From positions 2,790,001 to 2,854,000 of the forward strand of contig NZ_CP101464.1 of NCBI RefSeq assembly GCF_024362365.1: a DNA stretch of 64,000 bases. The letters are read 5' to 3'. Below are positions 34,257 through 42,384 of the stretch, piece after piece. This DNA comes from Janibacter sp. CX7 (GTDB lineage Bacteria > Actinomycetota > Actinomycetes > Actinomycetales > Dermatophilaceae). Positions within the stretch are counted from its first letter, which is position 1. Every line of letters starts with the position of its first letter. The notes below the pieces were generated by a model that saw only the letters and a program-made list of their open reading frames with translations, searched no databases and had not been told where the DNA came from. A program made the translations under genes and the position numbers.

Positions 34257-34277
34257 AACCTCCCCCCTGGAGTCCCC

Positions 34278-34817
34278 ATGAACGTCCTCGTCCTGCTCGG
34301 CTCGCTCCGCGACGGCTCGACCAACCGCACCCTCGCCGAGGCCGCCGTCGCCCACCTGCCCGAGGGCGCGACCGCGACCTTCTTCAACAGCGGCGCCGAC
34401 CTGCCCCACTACTCCGAGGACCTCGACGTCGAGGGCCGCGTCCCGCAGGTCGCGACCGAGCTGCGCGAGGCCGTGACCGCCGCCGACGCCCTCATCGTCG
34501 TCACCCCCGAGTACAACGGCACGCTCTCGAGCGTCGTCAAGAACACCATCGACTGGGCCTCCCGCCCCCGCGAGGCCGCGAGCATCCACGGCAAGCAGGC
34601 CATCGTCCTCGCCGCCTCGGGCGCCCCCTACGGTGCCGAGTGGGCCCGCAAGGACGCCGTCCGCACCCTGCAGATCGCCGGCGCGCAGGTCGTCGAGGAC
34701 ACCTTCGGCATCGGCGCCTCCTACGAGGCCTTCGCCGACGGCCGACTCGTCGACGGCGACGCCGACAGCCAGCTCCAGGCCCTCGTCGCGCGCCTCGCCA
34801 CGCCCGTCGCCGCCTGA
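34278..34817 (+). CDS. NADPH-dependent FMN reductase
   Basis: A 179-residue flavodoxin-fold reductase. ATG 34278 follows CTGGAG. The FMN phosphate loop GSLRDGSTNR and the flavin motif TPEYNGTLSSVVKNTIDW are conserved. It reduces FMN, quinones or similar acceptors with NADPH. The adjacent MarR gene and its twin operators suggest induction by quinone or electrophile stress. A terminator follows. Confidence 0.9.
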   Translation: MNVLVLLGSLRDGSTNRTLAEAAVAHLPEGATATFFNSGADLPHYSEDLDVEGRVPQVATELREAVTAADALIVVTPEYNGTLSSVVKNTIDWASRPREAASIHGKQAIVLAASGAPYGAEWARKDAVRTLQIAGAQVVEDTFGIGASYEAFADGRLVDGDADSQLQALVARLATPVAA

Positions 34818-34830
34818 CCCACGCCCGACC

Positions 34831-34870
34831 CGAAGGGGGTCGGCCTCCAGTCGGAGGTCGACCCCCTTCG
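34831..34870 (+). terminator. Terminator after FMN reductase
   Basis: An 18-bp stem (34831-34848 with 34853-34870, one G-U pair) and a 4-base loop. The outer part is an inverted pair of the CGAAGGGGG word. Confidence 0.8.
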
Positions 34871-34929
34871 CTGTAGCCCACGGACAGCGAACGGTAGGGC
34901 GCAGGAGGGTTTTGCACGAAGAGGACGAG

Positions 34930-34962
34930 AGTGCAAGACTGCACTTCGTGACCGAAAGTGCA
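34930..34962. promoter_or_regulatory. Overlapping dyads at the TetR start
   Basis: AGTGCA-AGAC-TGCACT (34930-34945) and TGCACTT ... AAGTGCA (34940-34962) share the middle half-site and flank the GTG start at 34948. A further TTTGCAC lies upstream at 34911. They are probable autoregulatory TetR sites. Confidence 0.6.
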
Positions 34963-35532
34963 ACCACCCCCAGGAGCGACCGCCGCGCGGCGATCATCGC
35001 TGCGGCACAACGACTCTCGGTGGGGTGCGGGTACTCCGGCTTCACCCTCGACGACCTCGCGCAGGCCGTCGGGGTCTCCCGACGCACGCTCTTCAACCAC
35101 GTCTCCTCCAAGGAGGAGGCCGTGCTCGGCATGCTCCCGGTCCTCACCGACGAGCAGGCGCAGACCCTGCGAGCCGGCGGGCCGACCGGGCACCTCGTCG
35201 ACGACGTGCTCACCGTCGTCCTCGACTGCCTCGGCGCCGACACCGGCACCACGGCCGACTACCAGCAGCTCCACGACGTCATCGAGCGCAATCCGGAGCT
35301 CTTCGTCCGGGTCAAGGCGCACGTCGAGGAGCTCACCGAGCAGCTCGTGACCCACCTGTCCGAGCGTGAGGACGCCGACGACTCCCGGGCCCGCATGGCG
35401 CTGGCGATCGTCGGCGGCGTCGTGCAGCACTCGGTGGTCGAGTGCCTCGCCACGCCCTCGCTCGGCCCGCTCTCCGACCGGGCCCGCACCAACCTCACCA
35501 TCGCCCGGGAGATCCTCGCCGACCCGGCGTGA
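34948..35532 (+). CDS. TetR family regulator
   Basis: A 194-residue regulator from GTG 34948. The helix-turn-helix is RRAAIIAAAQRLSVGCGYSGFTLDDLAQAVGVSRRTLFNHVSSKEEAVLGM. The ligand-binding half is variable. It lies 86 bp upstream of, and in line with, the MMPL transporter it probably controls. The start codon sits within overlapping dyads, which argues for autoregulation. Confidence 0.87.
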   Translation: MTESATTPRSDRRAAIIAAAQRLSVGCGYSGFTLDDLAQAVGVSRRTLFNHVSSKEEAVLGMLPVLTDEQAQTLRAGGPTGHLVDDVLTVVLDCLGADTGTTADYQQLHDVIERNPELFVRVKAHVEELTEQLVTHLSEREDADDSRARMALAIVGGVVQHSVVECLATPSLGPLSDRARTNLTIAREILADPA

Positions 35533-35618
35533 CCTCCCTTCGCCCCCCGTCCTCACCGACTCCGCGCCTCCGGCCCCGACGACGCGGTCACCCACCCACG
35601 CCCCTCGAAAGGCATCCC

Positions 35619-37973
35619 ATGGCCCACGCCCTCTACCGTCTCGGACGGCTGGCGCACCGACGCTGGCCGGCCTTCCTCATCGGCTGGCTCGTCGTGCTCG
35701 TCGCCATCGGCGGCGCCGCGTCGACGCTGTCGCAGCCGATGAGCGACAAGTTCTCCATCCCCGGCATCGAGTCCGAGCAGGCACAGACCCTGCAGCAGGA
35801 GCTCTTCCCGCAGACCCAGGACGCCTTCGACCAGGCCACCGGCACGGTCGTCGTCCAGGCGCCCGCGGGCGAAAAGCTCTCGGACCCGGCGAACTCCGCC
35901 GCCGTCGACGACCTGCTCACCGAGCTGCGCGACGTGCCGCAGGTCGGGTCGGCGGACCAGTTCGTCAACCCCGTCACCGCGGCGAAGGGGGTCGAGCAGC
36001 AGCTGCTCCAGCAGGCCGAGAAGTCCGGCCAGCCGGAGGCCGTCGCCCAGGCCAATGCCGCGGCGGTCTCCCCGCTGACGGAGGACGGCCGCACCGGGCT
36101 GATCCAGTGGACCTTCGACGTCGACACCGTCACCGACGTCGAGCAGAGCACCCGTGACGACGTCACCGCCGCGGTCGACCACGCCCGCGACTCCGGCCTG
36201 ACCGTCGAGGTCACCGGCACCGGCATGCAGGGCATGCCCGAGATGGGCATGACGAGCGAGCTCATCGGCATCGCCGTCGCGCTGCTCGTCCTCGTGCTCA
36301 CCTTCGGCTCGCTCGTCGCCGCCGGCCTGCCGATCATCACCGCACTCGTCGGCGTCGGCACCGGCATCCTCGGCATCACCGCCGCGACCGCCTTCTTCGA
36401 CCTCGGCACGACGACCCCGATCCTCGCCTCGATGCTCGGCCTCGCCGTCGGCATCGACTACGCCCTCTTCATCCTCAGCCGCTACCGCACCGAGCTGCGG
36501 CACACCGACGACCGCAGCCACGCGATCGGCCTGGCCGTGGGCCGCGCCGGCTCCGCCGTCGTCTTCGCCGGCCTGACGGTGATCATCGCGCTCGCCGCGC
36601 TCGCCGTCGTCCAGATCCCCTTCCTCACCGCGATGGGCCTGGCGGCCGCCGGCACCGTCCTCGTCGCCGTGCTCGTCGCGCTCACCCTGCTGCCGGCGAT
36701 CCTCGGCGCCCTCGGCCGACGTGCCTTCGCCGGTCAGCTCCGCAAGGACAAGGCGGTCGACGAGGGCCAGCACGTCGACAACGGCGGCACCCGCTGGGCG
36801 CGCGCCATCGGCGCCCGCCCGGTCCTCGCGGCCCTGGTCGCCGTCCTCGCGCTCGGCGCCCTGGCGATCCCGGCCAAGGACCTGCACCTGACCCTGCCGA
36901 CCGACTCCACCGCCGCGGCCGACACCCCGCAGCGGCGCGCCGCCGACCTCATCACCGACGGCTTCGGCGCCGGCCAGGAGGCCCGGATGATCGTCGTCGT
37001 CGACGCCCGCGAGGTCGACGAGCCGCGGCAGGCGCCGGCCGCCTACGGCAAGGTCGTCGAGTGGCTGAGCGGCTTCGACGGTGTCGCCAACGCGCAGGTG
37101 ATGGCGATGAACAAGGAGGGCACCGGAGCCCAGGTCCTCGTCACCCCGACGACCGGTGCCACCGACCCCGCGACCGAGGACCTGCTCGGCGACATCCGGG
37201 CCGGCCAGGGCCAGGTCGAGAGCACCACCGGCACGACGATCGGCGTCACCGGGCTCACCGCGATCCAGACCGACGTGTCGACGAAGCTGCAGGGTGCGCT
37301 CATCCCCTACCTCGCCGTCGTCGTCGGGCTCGCCTTCGTCCTGCTCATGCTCGTCTTCCGCTCGGTGCTCGTGCCGCTCACGGCGACGCTCGGCTTCATC
37401 CTGTCGACGCTCGCGACGCTCGGCGCCACGGTGCTGATCTTCCAGGAGGGCACCTTCGGTCTCGTCGACGGCGCCCCGCTCGTGAGCTTCCTGCCGATCC
37501 TCATGATCGGCATCGTCTTCGGGCTGGCGATGGACTACCAGGTCTTCCTCGTCACCCGGATGCGGGAGGCCTACGTCCACGGGGACACCGCCCGCGAGGC
37601 CGTCGTCGACGGCTTCCGCCACGGCGCCCGGGTCGTCACCGCGGCCGCGCTCATCATGATCTCGGTCTTCGCCGCCTTCATGCTGCAGCCCGACAACCTC
37701 ATCAAGTCGATGGGCTTCGCGCTCGCGGCGGCCGTCCTGCTCGACGCCTTCGTCGTGCGCATGGTCCTCATCCCCGCGCTCATGTACCTCATGGGCGACC
37801 GGGCCTGGGCCATGCCGCGCTGGCTGGACCGGATCCTGCCCAACGTCGACGTCGAAGGGGAGGCCCTCACCCAGCACACCGCGACCGGTGAGACCTCCGG
37901 TCGGGACGGCGACGACGACAACGCCGGCGGCCGGCACGGCCGCGGCTCGGGAGACCTCGTCACGGCGGGCTGA
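35619..37973 (+). CDS. MMPL family RND transporter
   Basis: A 784-residue transporter starting at ATG 35619 after GAAAGG. It has two halves of six helices, each with an Asp-Tyr pair for proton relay (GLAVGIDYALFILSRYR and GLAMDYQVFLVTRMREA), and large external loops after helices 1 and 7. The C-terminus is charged and disordered (DGDDDNAGGRHGRG). The family exports lipids, siderophores or drugs. With TetR upstream, an inducible drug or lipid efflux role is inferred. Confidence 0.92.
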   Translation: MAHALYRLGRLAHRRWPAFLIGWLVVLVAIGGAASTLSQPMSDKFSIPGIESEQAQTLQQELFPQTQDAFDQATGTVVVQAPAGEKLSDPANSAAVDDLLTELRDVPQVGSADQFVNPVTAAKGVEQQLLQQAEKSGQPEAVAQANAAAVSPLTEDGRTGLIQWTFDVDTVTDVEQSTRDDVTAAVDHARDSGLTVEVTGTGMQGMPEMGMTSELIGIAVALLVLVLTFGSLVAAGLPIITALVGVGTGILGITAATAFFDLGTTTPILASMLGLAVGIDYALFILSRYRTELRHTDDRSHAIGLAVGRAGSAVVFAGLTVIIALAALAVVQIPFLTAMGLAAAGTVLVAVLVALTLLPAILGALGRRAFAGQLRKDKAVDEGQHVDNGGTRWARAIGARPVLAALVAVLALGALAIPAKDLHLTLPTDSTAAADTPQRRAADLITDGFGAGQEARMIVVVDAREVDEPRQAPAAYGKVVEWLSGFDGVANAQVMAMNKEGTGAQVLVTPTTGATDPATEDLLGDIRAGQGQVESTTGTTIGVTGLTAIQTDVSTKLQGALIPYLAVVVGLAFVLLMLVFRSVLVPLTATLGFILSTLATLGATVLIFQEGTFGLVDGAPLVSFLPILMIGIVFGLAMDYQVFLVTRMREAYVHGDTAREAVVDGFRHGARVVTAAALIMISVFAAFMLQPDNLIKSMGFALAAAVLLDAFVVRMVLIPALMYLMGDRAWAMPRWLDRILPNVDVEGEALTQHTATGETSGRDGDDDNAGGRHGRGSGDLVTAG

Positions 37974-37989
37974 TCCCCCCTTCGCCCGT

Positions 37990-38025
37990 CGGCCCGTGCC
38001 CCCGCACCACCGGGGGCACGGGCCG
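37990..38025 (+). terminator. Terminator after MMPL gene
   Basis: A perfect 15-bp stem, CGGCCCGTGCCCCCG with its complement, and a CACCAC loop, 16 bases after the stop codon. Confidence 0.8.
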
Positions 38026-38141
38026 TCGGCATGCTGCCTGACCGGGAAGCTCGCCCTCCCTCCCGGGGTCACACATGCACGGTGACTAGGATCGGGCCAC
38101 ACCGGCCCGGAGCCGGACCCGTCCGGGCAAGGAGTGACGAC

Positions 38142-39179
38142 GTGAAGCGCACGAAGGTGGCCGTCATGGGGGCCGGCAGCATCGGGTGCTACCTGGCGGG
38201 GTGGCTCGCTGCGGCCGCCGACGTCACGCTCGTCGGCCGACCGGCCCTCGTCGATGCCATCGGGCGCGAGGGACTCACGGTCACCGACCTCGCCGGCCGC
38301 ACCCGCACCGTCCCGCCGCAGTCGCTCACTCTGGCCACGGAGCCGAGCGCCGTCGTCGGCGCCGACTACGTCCTGCTGACGACGAAGACCGTCGCCCTGA
38401 CGGCGGCCACCCAGCAGATCGCGCCCTACCTGCAGCACGACTCGGTCGTCATCTCCTTCCAGAACGGCCTGCGCAATGCGAGCGCGATCGACGAGGCGCT
38501 CGCCGGCGCCTTCCCGAGTCGGGCCTCACGGCCGCTCGTGCTCTCCGGCATGGTGCCCTTCAACGTCGTGCGCACCGCTGACGCGCACTGGACCCAGACG
38601 ACCTCGGGCCGACCTGTGGCCAAGGACCACCCGCGGATCGACCCCTTCGTCCGGGTCGCGCAGGGCGGCGGGCTGCGGGTCGAGGTCGACCCCGACATGC
38701 GGGCGGTGCTCTTCGGCAAGCTGCTGCTCAACCTCAACAACGCGGTCAACGCGCTCACCGGGCTGCCCCTGGCCGTCGAGCTGCGCGATCGCGACTGCCG
38801 GCACGTCCTCGCCGCCTGCCAGGACGAGGCGCTCACCCTCGCCCGCCGCGTCGGCGTGACGCCCAAGCGCATGACGCCGCTGCCCGCCGCCGCGATGCCG
38901 ACGCTGCTGCGCTCGCCGACCCCCGTCTTCACCAACCTCGCCCGCGCCACGCTCAAGGTCGCGCCGACGGCGCGCTCGTCGATGGCCGACGACCTCGACG
39001 CCGGGCGACCCACCGAGATCGACGAGCTGCAGGGCTTCGTCGTCCAGCTCGGTGCCGACCACGGCGCCGCCGCGCCGGTGTCCGCACGCATCGTCGACCT
39101 CGTCCGCGAGGCCGAGGCCGCCGGACCGGACCGGCACCGCTGGACGGGCGCGCAGCTGCGCCGGGCGGTGGGCCTGTGA
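38142..39179 (+). CDS. panE: 2-dehydropantoate 2-reductase
   Basis: A 345-residue Rossmann protein from GTG 38142 (AAGGAG upstream). NADPH motif MGAGSIGCYLAG, then QNGLRN, and the catalytic-region Lys and Asn in FGKLLLNLNNAVNALTG. C-terminal ApbA_C domain. It makes pantoate for coenzyme A, although many actinobacterial paralogs have other 2-oxoacid substrates. It overlaps the region before the phosphatase gene. Confidence 0.87.
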   Translation: MKRTKVAVMGAGSIGCYLAGWLAAAADVTLVGRPALVDAIGREGLTVTDLAGRTRTVPPQSLTLATEPSAVVGADYVLLTTKTVALTAATQQIAPYLQHDSVVISFQNGLRNASAIDEALAGAFPSRASRPLVLSGMVPFNVVRTADAHWTQTTSGRPVAKDHPRIDPFVRVAQGGGLRVEVDPDMRAVLFGKLLLNLNNAVNALTGLPLAVELRDRDCRHVLAACQDEALTLARRVGVTPKRMTPLPAAAMPTLLRSPTPVFTNLARATLKVAPTARSSMADDLDAGRPTEIDELQGFVVQLGADHGAAAPVSARIVDLVREAEAAGPDRHRWTGAQLRRAVGL

Positions 39180-39202
39180 CCCCCGCCGGAGAGGATGCCG
39201 CC

Positions 39203-39709
39203 ATGGACCCCTACCGCGTCACCGTCGTGTGCACGGGCAACATCTGCCGCTCCCCCATGGCCGAGTGGCTGCTGCGTGAGGCCCTCGAGCAGGCGGGTCT
39301 GGGCGAGCGGGTCCTCGTCGACTCGGCCGGCACCACCGCGTGGGAGAAGGGCAACCCCGCCGACCCGCGCACCATCGCCGCGATGCACCGCCACGGTCAC
39401 ACCGGCGACTACTCCGGGCACCGCGCCCGGGTCTTCGACAAGCGATGGTTCGACGAGGTCGACCTCGTGCTCGCCGCCGACCACGGCCACTACACAGTGC
39501 TGCGCCGGCTCGCGGGCGATCGCGCCGCCAAGGACGGCATCCGGATGATCCGCGCCTTCGACCCCGCGGGGCTCAAGGGCGACGACCTGGCGATCGACGA
39601 CCCCTGGTACGGCGACGACAGCGACTTCGACCGCACCTACGAGGAGATCTCGGCAGCGGTCGACGGCATCGTCGAGCACGTCCGCGGCCAGCTGGGCGAC
39701 GCTCCCTGA
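39203..39709 (+). CDS. Low-molecular-weight protein tyrosine phosphatase
   Basis: A 168-residue phosphatase. ATG 39203 follows GGAGAGG; an in-frame GTG at 39176 overlaps panE. The P-loop is VCTGNICRSPMAE (CX5R) and the general-acid Asp lies in IDDPWYG. It dephosphorylates protein tyrosines in the cytosol or after export. Distinct from the arsenate reductase at 50288, which shares the fold. Confidence 0.9.
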   Translation: MDPYRVTVVCTGNICRSPMAEWLLREALEQAGLGERVLVDSAGTTAWEKGNPADPRTIAAMHRHGHTGDYSGHRARVFDKRWFDEVDLVLAADHGHYTVLRRLAGDRAAKDGIRMIRAFDPAGLKGDDLAIDDPWYGDDSDFDRTYEEISAAVDGIVEHVRGQLGDAP

Positions 39710-39754
39710 GGTGCGACGCAGGAGCCTCGAAGGGCGGCACGCAGACATGGGCGA

Positions 39755-39787
39755 CGGGCGCCGACTCCCCTGAAGAGTCGACGCCCG
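39755..39787. terminator. Bidirectional terminator hairpin
   Basis: CGGGCGCCGACT (39755-39766) pairs with AGTCGACGCCCG (39776-39787), one mismatch, between the convergent phosphatase and Rpf-like genes. Confidence 0.65.
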
Positions 39788-39829
39788 CCACGTGTGTGCG
39801 GCGCTCGTCAGGCGCCGGGCCGGTGCTGC

Positions 39830-40489
39830 TCAGGCACCGTTGGTCGCGGTCAGACCCGCCTTGACCGAGCACACGGGCCAGGCGCCCGGGCCCTGCTCGG
39901 CGAGGACCTTCTGCGCGATCTCGACCTGCTGCTCCGGCGTGGCCTGGTCGGCCGTCGCGGCGTACTGGTCGCCGCCGTAGGCCAGCCACGTGTCGGGGCT
40001 GAACTGCAGCCCGCCGTAGTAGCCGTTGCCGGTGTTGATGCTCCAGTCACCGCCGGACTCGCACTCGGCGACCGCGTCCCACACGGACGGGTAGCTGCCG
40101 GCGGTCGTGCCGTCGGTGTCCGTCGTGGTGTCGGTCGTAGTGGTGTCGGCGGTCGTGTCCGTCGTCGTGTCGACGGTCTCGACCGGAGCCTCCTCGACGG
40201 GTGCCTCCTCGACCGGGGTCTCCTCGGCGGGTGCCTCGCGCAGCAGCGCGCTGTTGTCGGAGGCGTGCTCGAGGGCCTGGTCGGACGCGTGCTCCGCGCC
40301 CTGGCCCTGCGTGGAGGGCAGGCCGGTGTGGCCGTGCGCCTCACCGGCGGGCTGGGCCTGCTCGCTGGCGTGCCCGGCGTTGGGGCCCTGGGCGGCCATG
40401 GCGGTGCCGGTGCCGGCCACGGTCAGCAGGCCGGCGGCGGCGAGCGCCTGGGCGGCGCGGCGGGTGGTGCTGTGACGGGTGGTGGCCAT
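39830..40489 (-). CDS. Resuscitation-promoting factor-like transglycosylase
   Basis: A 219-residue secreted protein (start 40489, GAGGAG upstream). A signal peptide ends AMAAQ. A long low-complexity region rich in Thr/Asp and PVEEAPVEE repeats follows. The C-terminal Rpf domain is [37 protein letters not shown], with the catalytic Glu in ECESGG, and continues to [12 protein letters not shown]. It cleaves peptidoglycan during regrowth from dormancy. No LysM or G5 domain is present. Confidence 0.92.
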   Translation of the reverse strand: MATTRHSTTRRAAQALAAAGLLTVAGTGTAMAAQGPNAGHASEQAQPAGEAHGHTGLPSTQGQGAEHASDQALEHASDNSALLREAPAEETPVEEAPVEEAPVETVDTTTDTTADTTTTDTTTDTDGTTAGSYPSVWDAVAECESGGDWSINTGNGYYGGLQFSPDTWLAYGGDQYAATADQATPEQQVEIAQKVLAEQGPGAWPVCSVKAGLTATNGA

Positions 40490-40653
40490 TGGTGATGACT
40501 CCTCCTCGTCTCGGGACGCGGCCCCGTCGAGGGCCACGAGCGATCAGGTGACCGCATCGGTCGTGCCGGCGGACGGTGCCCGCCGGGCCGTCGCACACCG
40601 TAGACACAGACGGGGGGAAGATCTCAAATCGGTAACGGCTCCGCCCGGGGTGA

Positions 40654-40701
40654 CGAAGGGGGGTGCCCGGCCCCTGGTCGAGGTGACGGGCACCCCCTTC
40701 G
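40654..40701 (+). promoter_or_regulatory. Inverted CGAAGGGG hairpin in the purB leader
   Basis: CGAAGGGGGGTGCCCG (40654-40669) and CGGGCACCCCCTTCG (40687-40701) form a stem of about 15 bp around a 17-base loop, 20 bases before the purB ATG. No plus-strand gene ends upstream, so it is not an ordinary gene-end terminator; attenuation of purB is possible. Confidence 0.55.
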
Positions 40702-40721
40702 CCTCTGGGAGGATGGGGGTC

Positions 40722-42131
40722 ATGCAGAGCCTCGCTGACGCCACGCCCCAGATCGCCCTCGGCGCGCTCGACGGCCGCTACCGGCCCGCCGTCTCGCCCC
40801 TCATCGACCACCTGAGCGAGCCCGCGCTCAACCGCATGCGGGTGCACGTGGAGGTGGAGTGGCTCATCCACCTGACCTCGCAGCAGGTCGTGCCCGGTGT
40901 GCGCGCCCTCACCGAGGACGAGCAGGCGGCGCTGCGGCAGGTCGTCGAGGACTTCGGCCCCGAGGACATCGCCGAGCTCGGCGCGACCGAGAAGGTCACC
41001 CAGCACGACGTCAAGGCCGTCGAGTACTTCCTCAAGGAGCGCCTGCGCAAGATCGCGCCGGCTCCCGAGGACGCCGGCCTGTCGGAGCTCATCCACTTCT
41101 GCTGCACGAGCGAGGACATCAACAACCTCGCCTACGCCCTCATGGTCCAGGGGGCCGTCGAGGAGGTCTGGCTGCCGCGCGCCGCCGACCTCGCCGAGGC
41201 CGTCGCGGCGATGGCCGTCGACCTGCGCGACGTGCCGCTCCTCTCGCACACCCACGGCCAGCCGGCGACCCCGACGACGATGGGCAAGGAGCTCGCCGTC
41301 CTCGCGCACCGCCTGATGCGCCAGCTGCGGCGGATCCAGCACGACGAGTACCTCGGCAAGATCAACGGCGCGACCGGCACCTTCGGCGCCCACCTGGCCG
41401 CCGTGCCCGAGGCCGACTGGCTGGAGATCTCGCGCACCTTCGTCGAGGGCCTCGGCCTGACGTGGAACCCCCTGACGACGCAGATCGAGTCGCACGACTG
41501 GCAGGCCGAGGTCTACGCCGACATCGCCCGCTTCAACCGCGTGCTGCACAACCTGTGCACCGACGTGTGGACCTACATCTCGATGGGCTACTTCGCCCAG
41601 GTCCGCGGTCAGGGCACCGTCGGGTCGAGCACGATGCCGCACAAGGTCAACCCGATCCGCTTCGAAAATGCGGAGGCCAACCTCGAGGTGAGCAATGCGC
41701 TCCTCGACGTGCTCGCCTCCACGCTCGTCACCTCGCGCCTGCAGCGCGACCTCACCGACAGCTCGATGCAGCGCAACATCGGCACCGCCCTGGGCCACTC
41801 GCTGCTCGCGATCGACAACGCCGGCCGCGGCCTCGCCGGGCTCGACGCCGTGCCCGAGGCCATGGCCGCCGACCTCGACGGCAACTGGGAGGTGCTCGGC
41901 GAGCCGATCCAGTCGGTCATGCGGGCCCTCGGCGCGCAGGGCGTGCCCGGCATGGAGGAGCCCTACGAGCGGCTCAAGGAGCTCACCCGCGGTCAGCGCA
42001 TCGGCCAGCCCGAGCTCGTCGAGTTCGTCCGCGGGCTCGGCCTGCCGGCCGAGGTCGAGGAGCGGGTCGCGGCGATGACCCCGGCGACCTACATCGGCAT
42101 CGCACCGCAGCTGGTCGACCTGCTCGACTGA
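40722..42131 (+). CDS. purB: Adenylosuccinate lyase
   Basis: A 469-residue enzyme. ATG 40722 follows GGGAGG; an ATG at 40713 is also in frame. The fumarase/aspartase signature SSTMPHKVNPIRFENAEAN is intact, as are TSEDINN and SHTHGQPATPTTMGKE (catalytic His). It catalyses two steps of purine synthesis: SAICAR to AICAR and adenylosuccinate to AMP. It is of the longer E. coli-type PurB form. Confidence 0.96.
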   Translation: MQSLADATPQIALGALDGRYRPAVSPLIDHLSEPALNRMRVHVEVEWLIHLTSQQVVPGVRALTEDEQAALRQVVEDFGPEDIAELGATEKVTQHDVKAVEYFLKERLRKIAPAPEDAGLSELIHFCCTSEDINNLAYALMVQGAVEEVWLPRAADLAEAVAAMAVDLRDVPLLSHTHGQPATPTTMGKELAVLAHRLMRQLRRIQHDEYLGKINGATGTFGAHLAAVPEADWLEISRTFVEGLGLTWNPLTTQIESHDWQAEVYADIARFNRVLHNLCTDVWTYISMGYFAQVRGQGTVGSSTMPHKVNPIRFENAEANLEVSNALLDVLASTLVTSRLQRDLTDSSMQRNIGTALGHSLLAIDNAGRGLAGLDAVPEAMAADLDGNWEVLGEPIQSVMRALGAQGVPGMEEPYERLKELTRGQRIGQPELVEFVRGLGLPAEVEERVAAMTPATYIGIAPQLVDLLD

Positions 42132-42174
42132 GCTGCTCTCTCCCGACGCACCCACACGGCGGGGCCCACCACCA

Positions 42175-42206
42175 CACCCTGCAGGACCCTGGGGTCCTGC
42201 AGGGTG
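42175..42206. repeat. Variant palindrome, copy M (CCTGGGG core)
   Basis: CACCCTGCAGGACCCTGG and GGTCCTGCAGGGTG: the arms are perfect but the core reads CCTGGGG instead of CCTAGGG. A single copy after purB; a GGACCCTGGGG half lies 24 bp further on. Confidence 0.8.
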
Positions 42207-42240
42207 TGTGCGTGTCCGCGCGGACCCTGGGGCGCGGGCC

Positions 42241-42359
42241 GTGGTGACCCCCGGGTACGACGACCACTACGGCTCCAGCGAAGGGCGAAGAGCCCCGGTA
42301 CGACGGGAGCCGGCCGCCGTCACGCGTGGCGAGTGGTCGTCATACCCGCGAGTCACGAC
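42241..42359. repeat. 119-bp MITE-like inverted repeat
   Basis: 28-base ends (42241-42268 and 42332-42359) match in inverted orientation at 24 of 28 positions. An inner stem CGGCTCC (42270-42276) / GGAGCCG (42306-42312) lies inside. It sits between the convergent purB and MMPL genes and has no coding frame of note. It may be a small non-autonomous mobile element or a structured terminator. Confidence 0.6.
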
Positions 42360-42384
42360 GCTGCGGGCGGGCCGGCGAGAACCC

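Noticed and set aside
35553..38438. A 961-codon open frame on the minus strand
   Set aside because: It is antisense to the MMPL transporter and panE, rich in Gly/Arg/Asp/Glu with no domain, and is a typical high-GC shadow frame.
39203..39709. A second arsenate reductase
   Set aside because: It has the CX5R loop of tyrosine phosphatases but lacks the CGDAC redox cysteines of ArsC and is far from the ars operon.
40490..40653. A c-di-AMP (ydaO) riboswitch upstream of the Rpf-like gene
   Set aside because: Such riboswitches often precede rpf genes, but the conserved GGTGCC..GAACC and GGGTGAA segments were not found.
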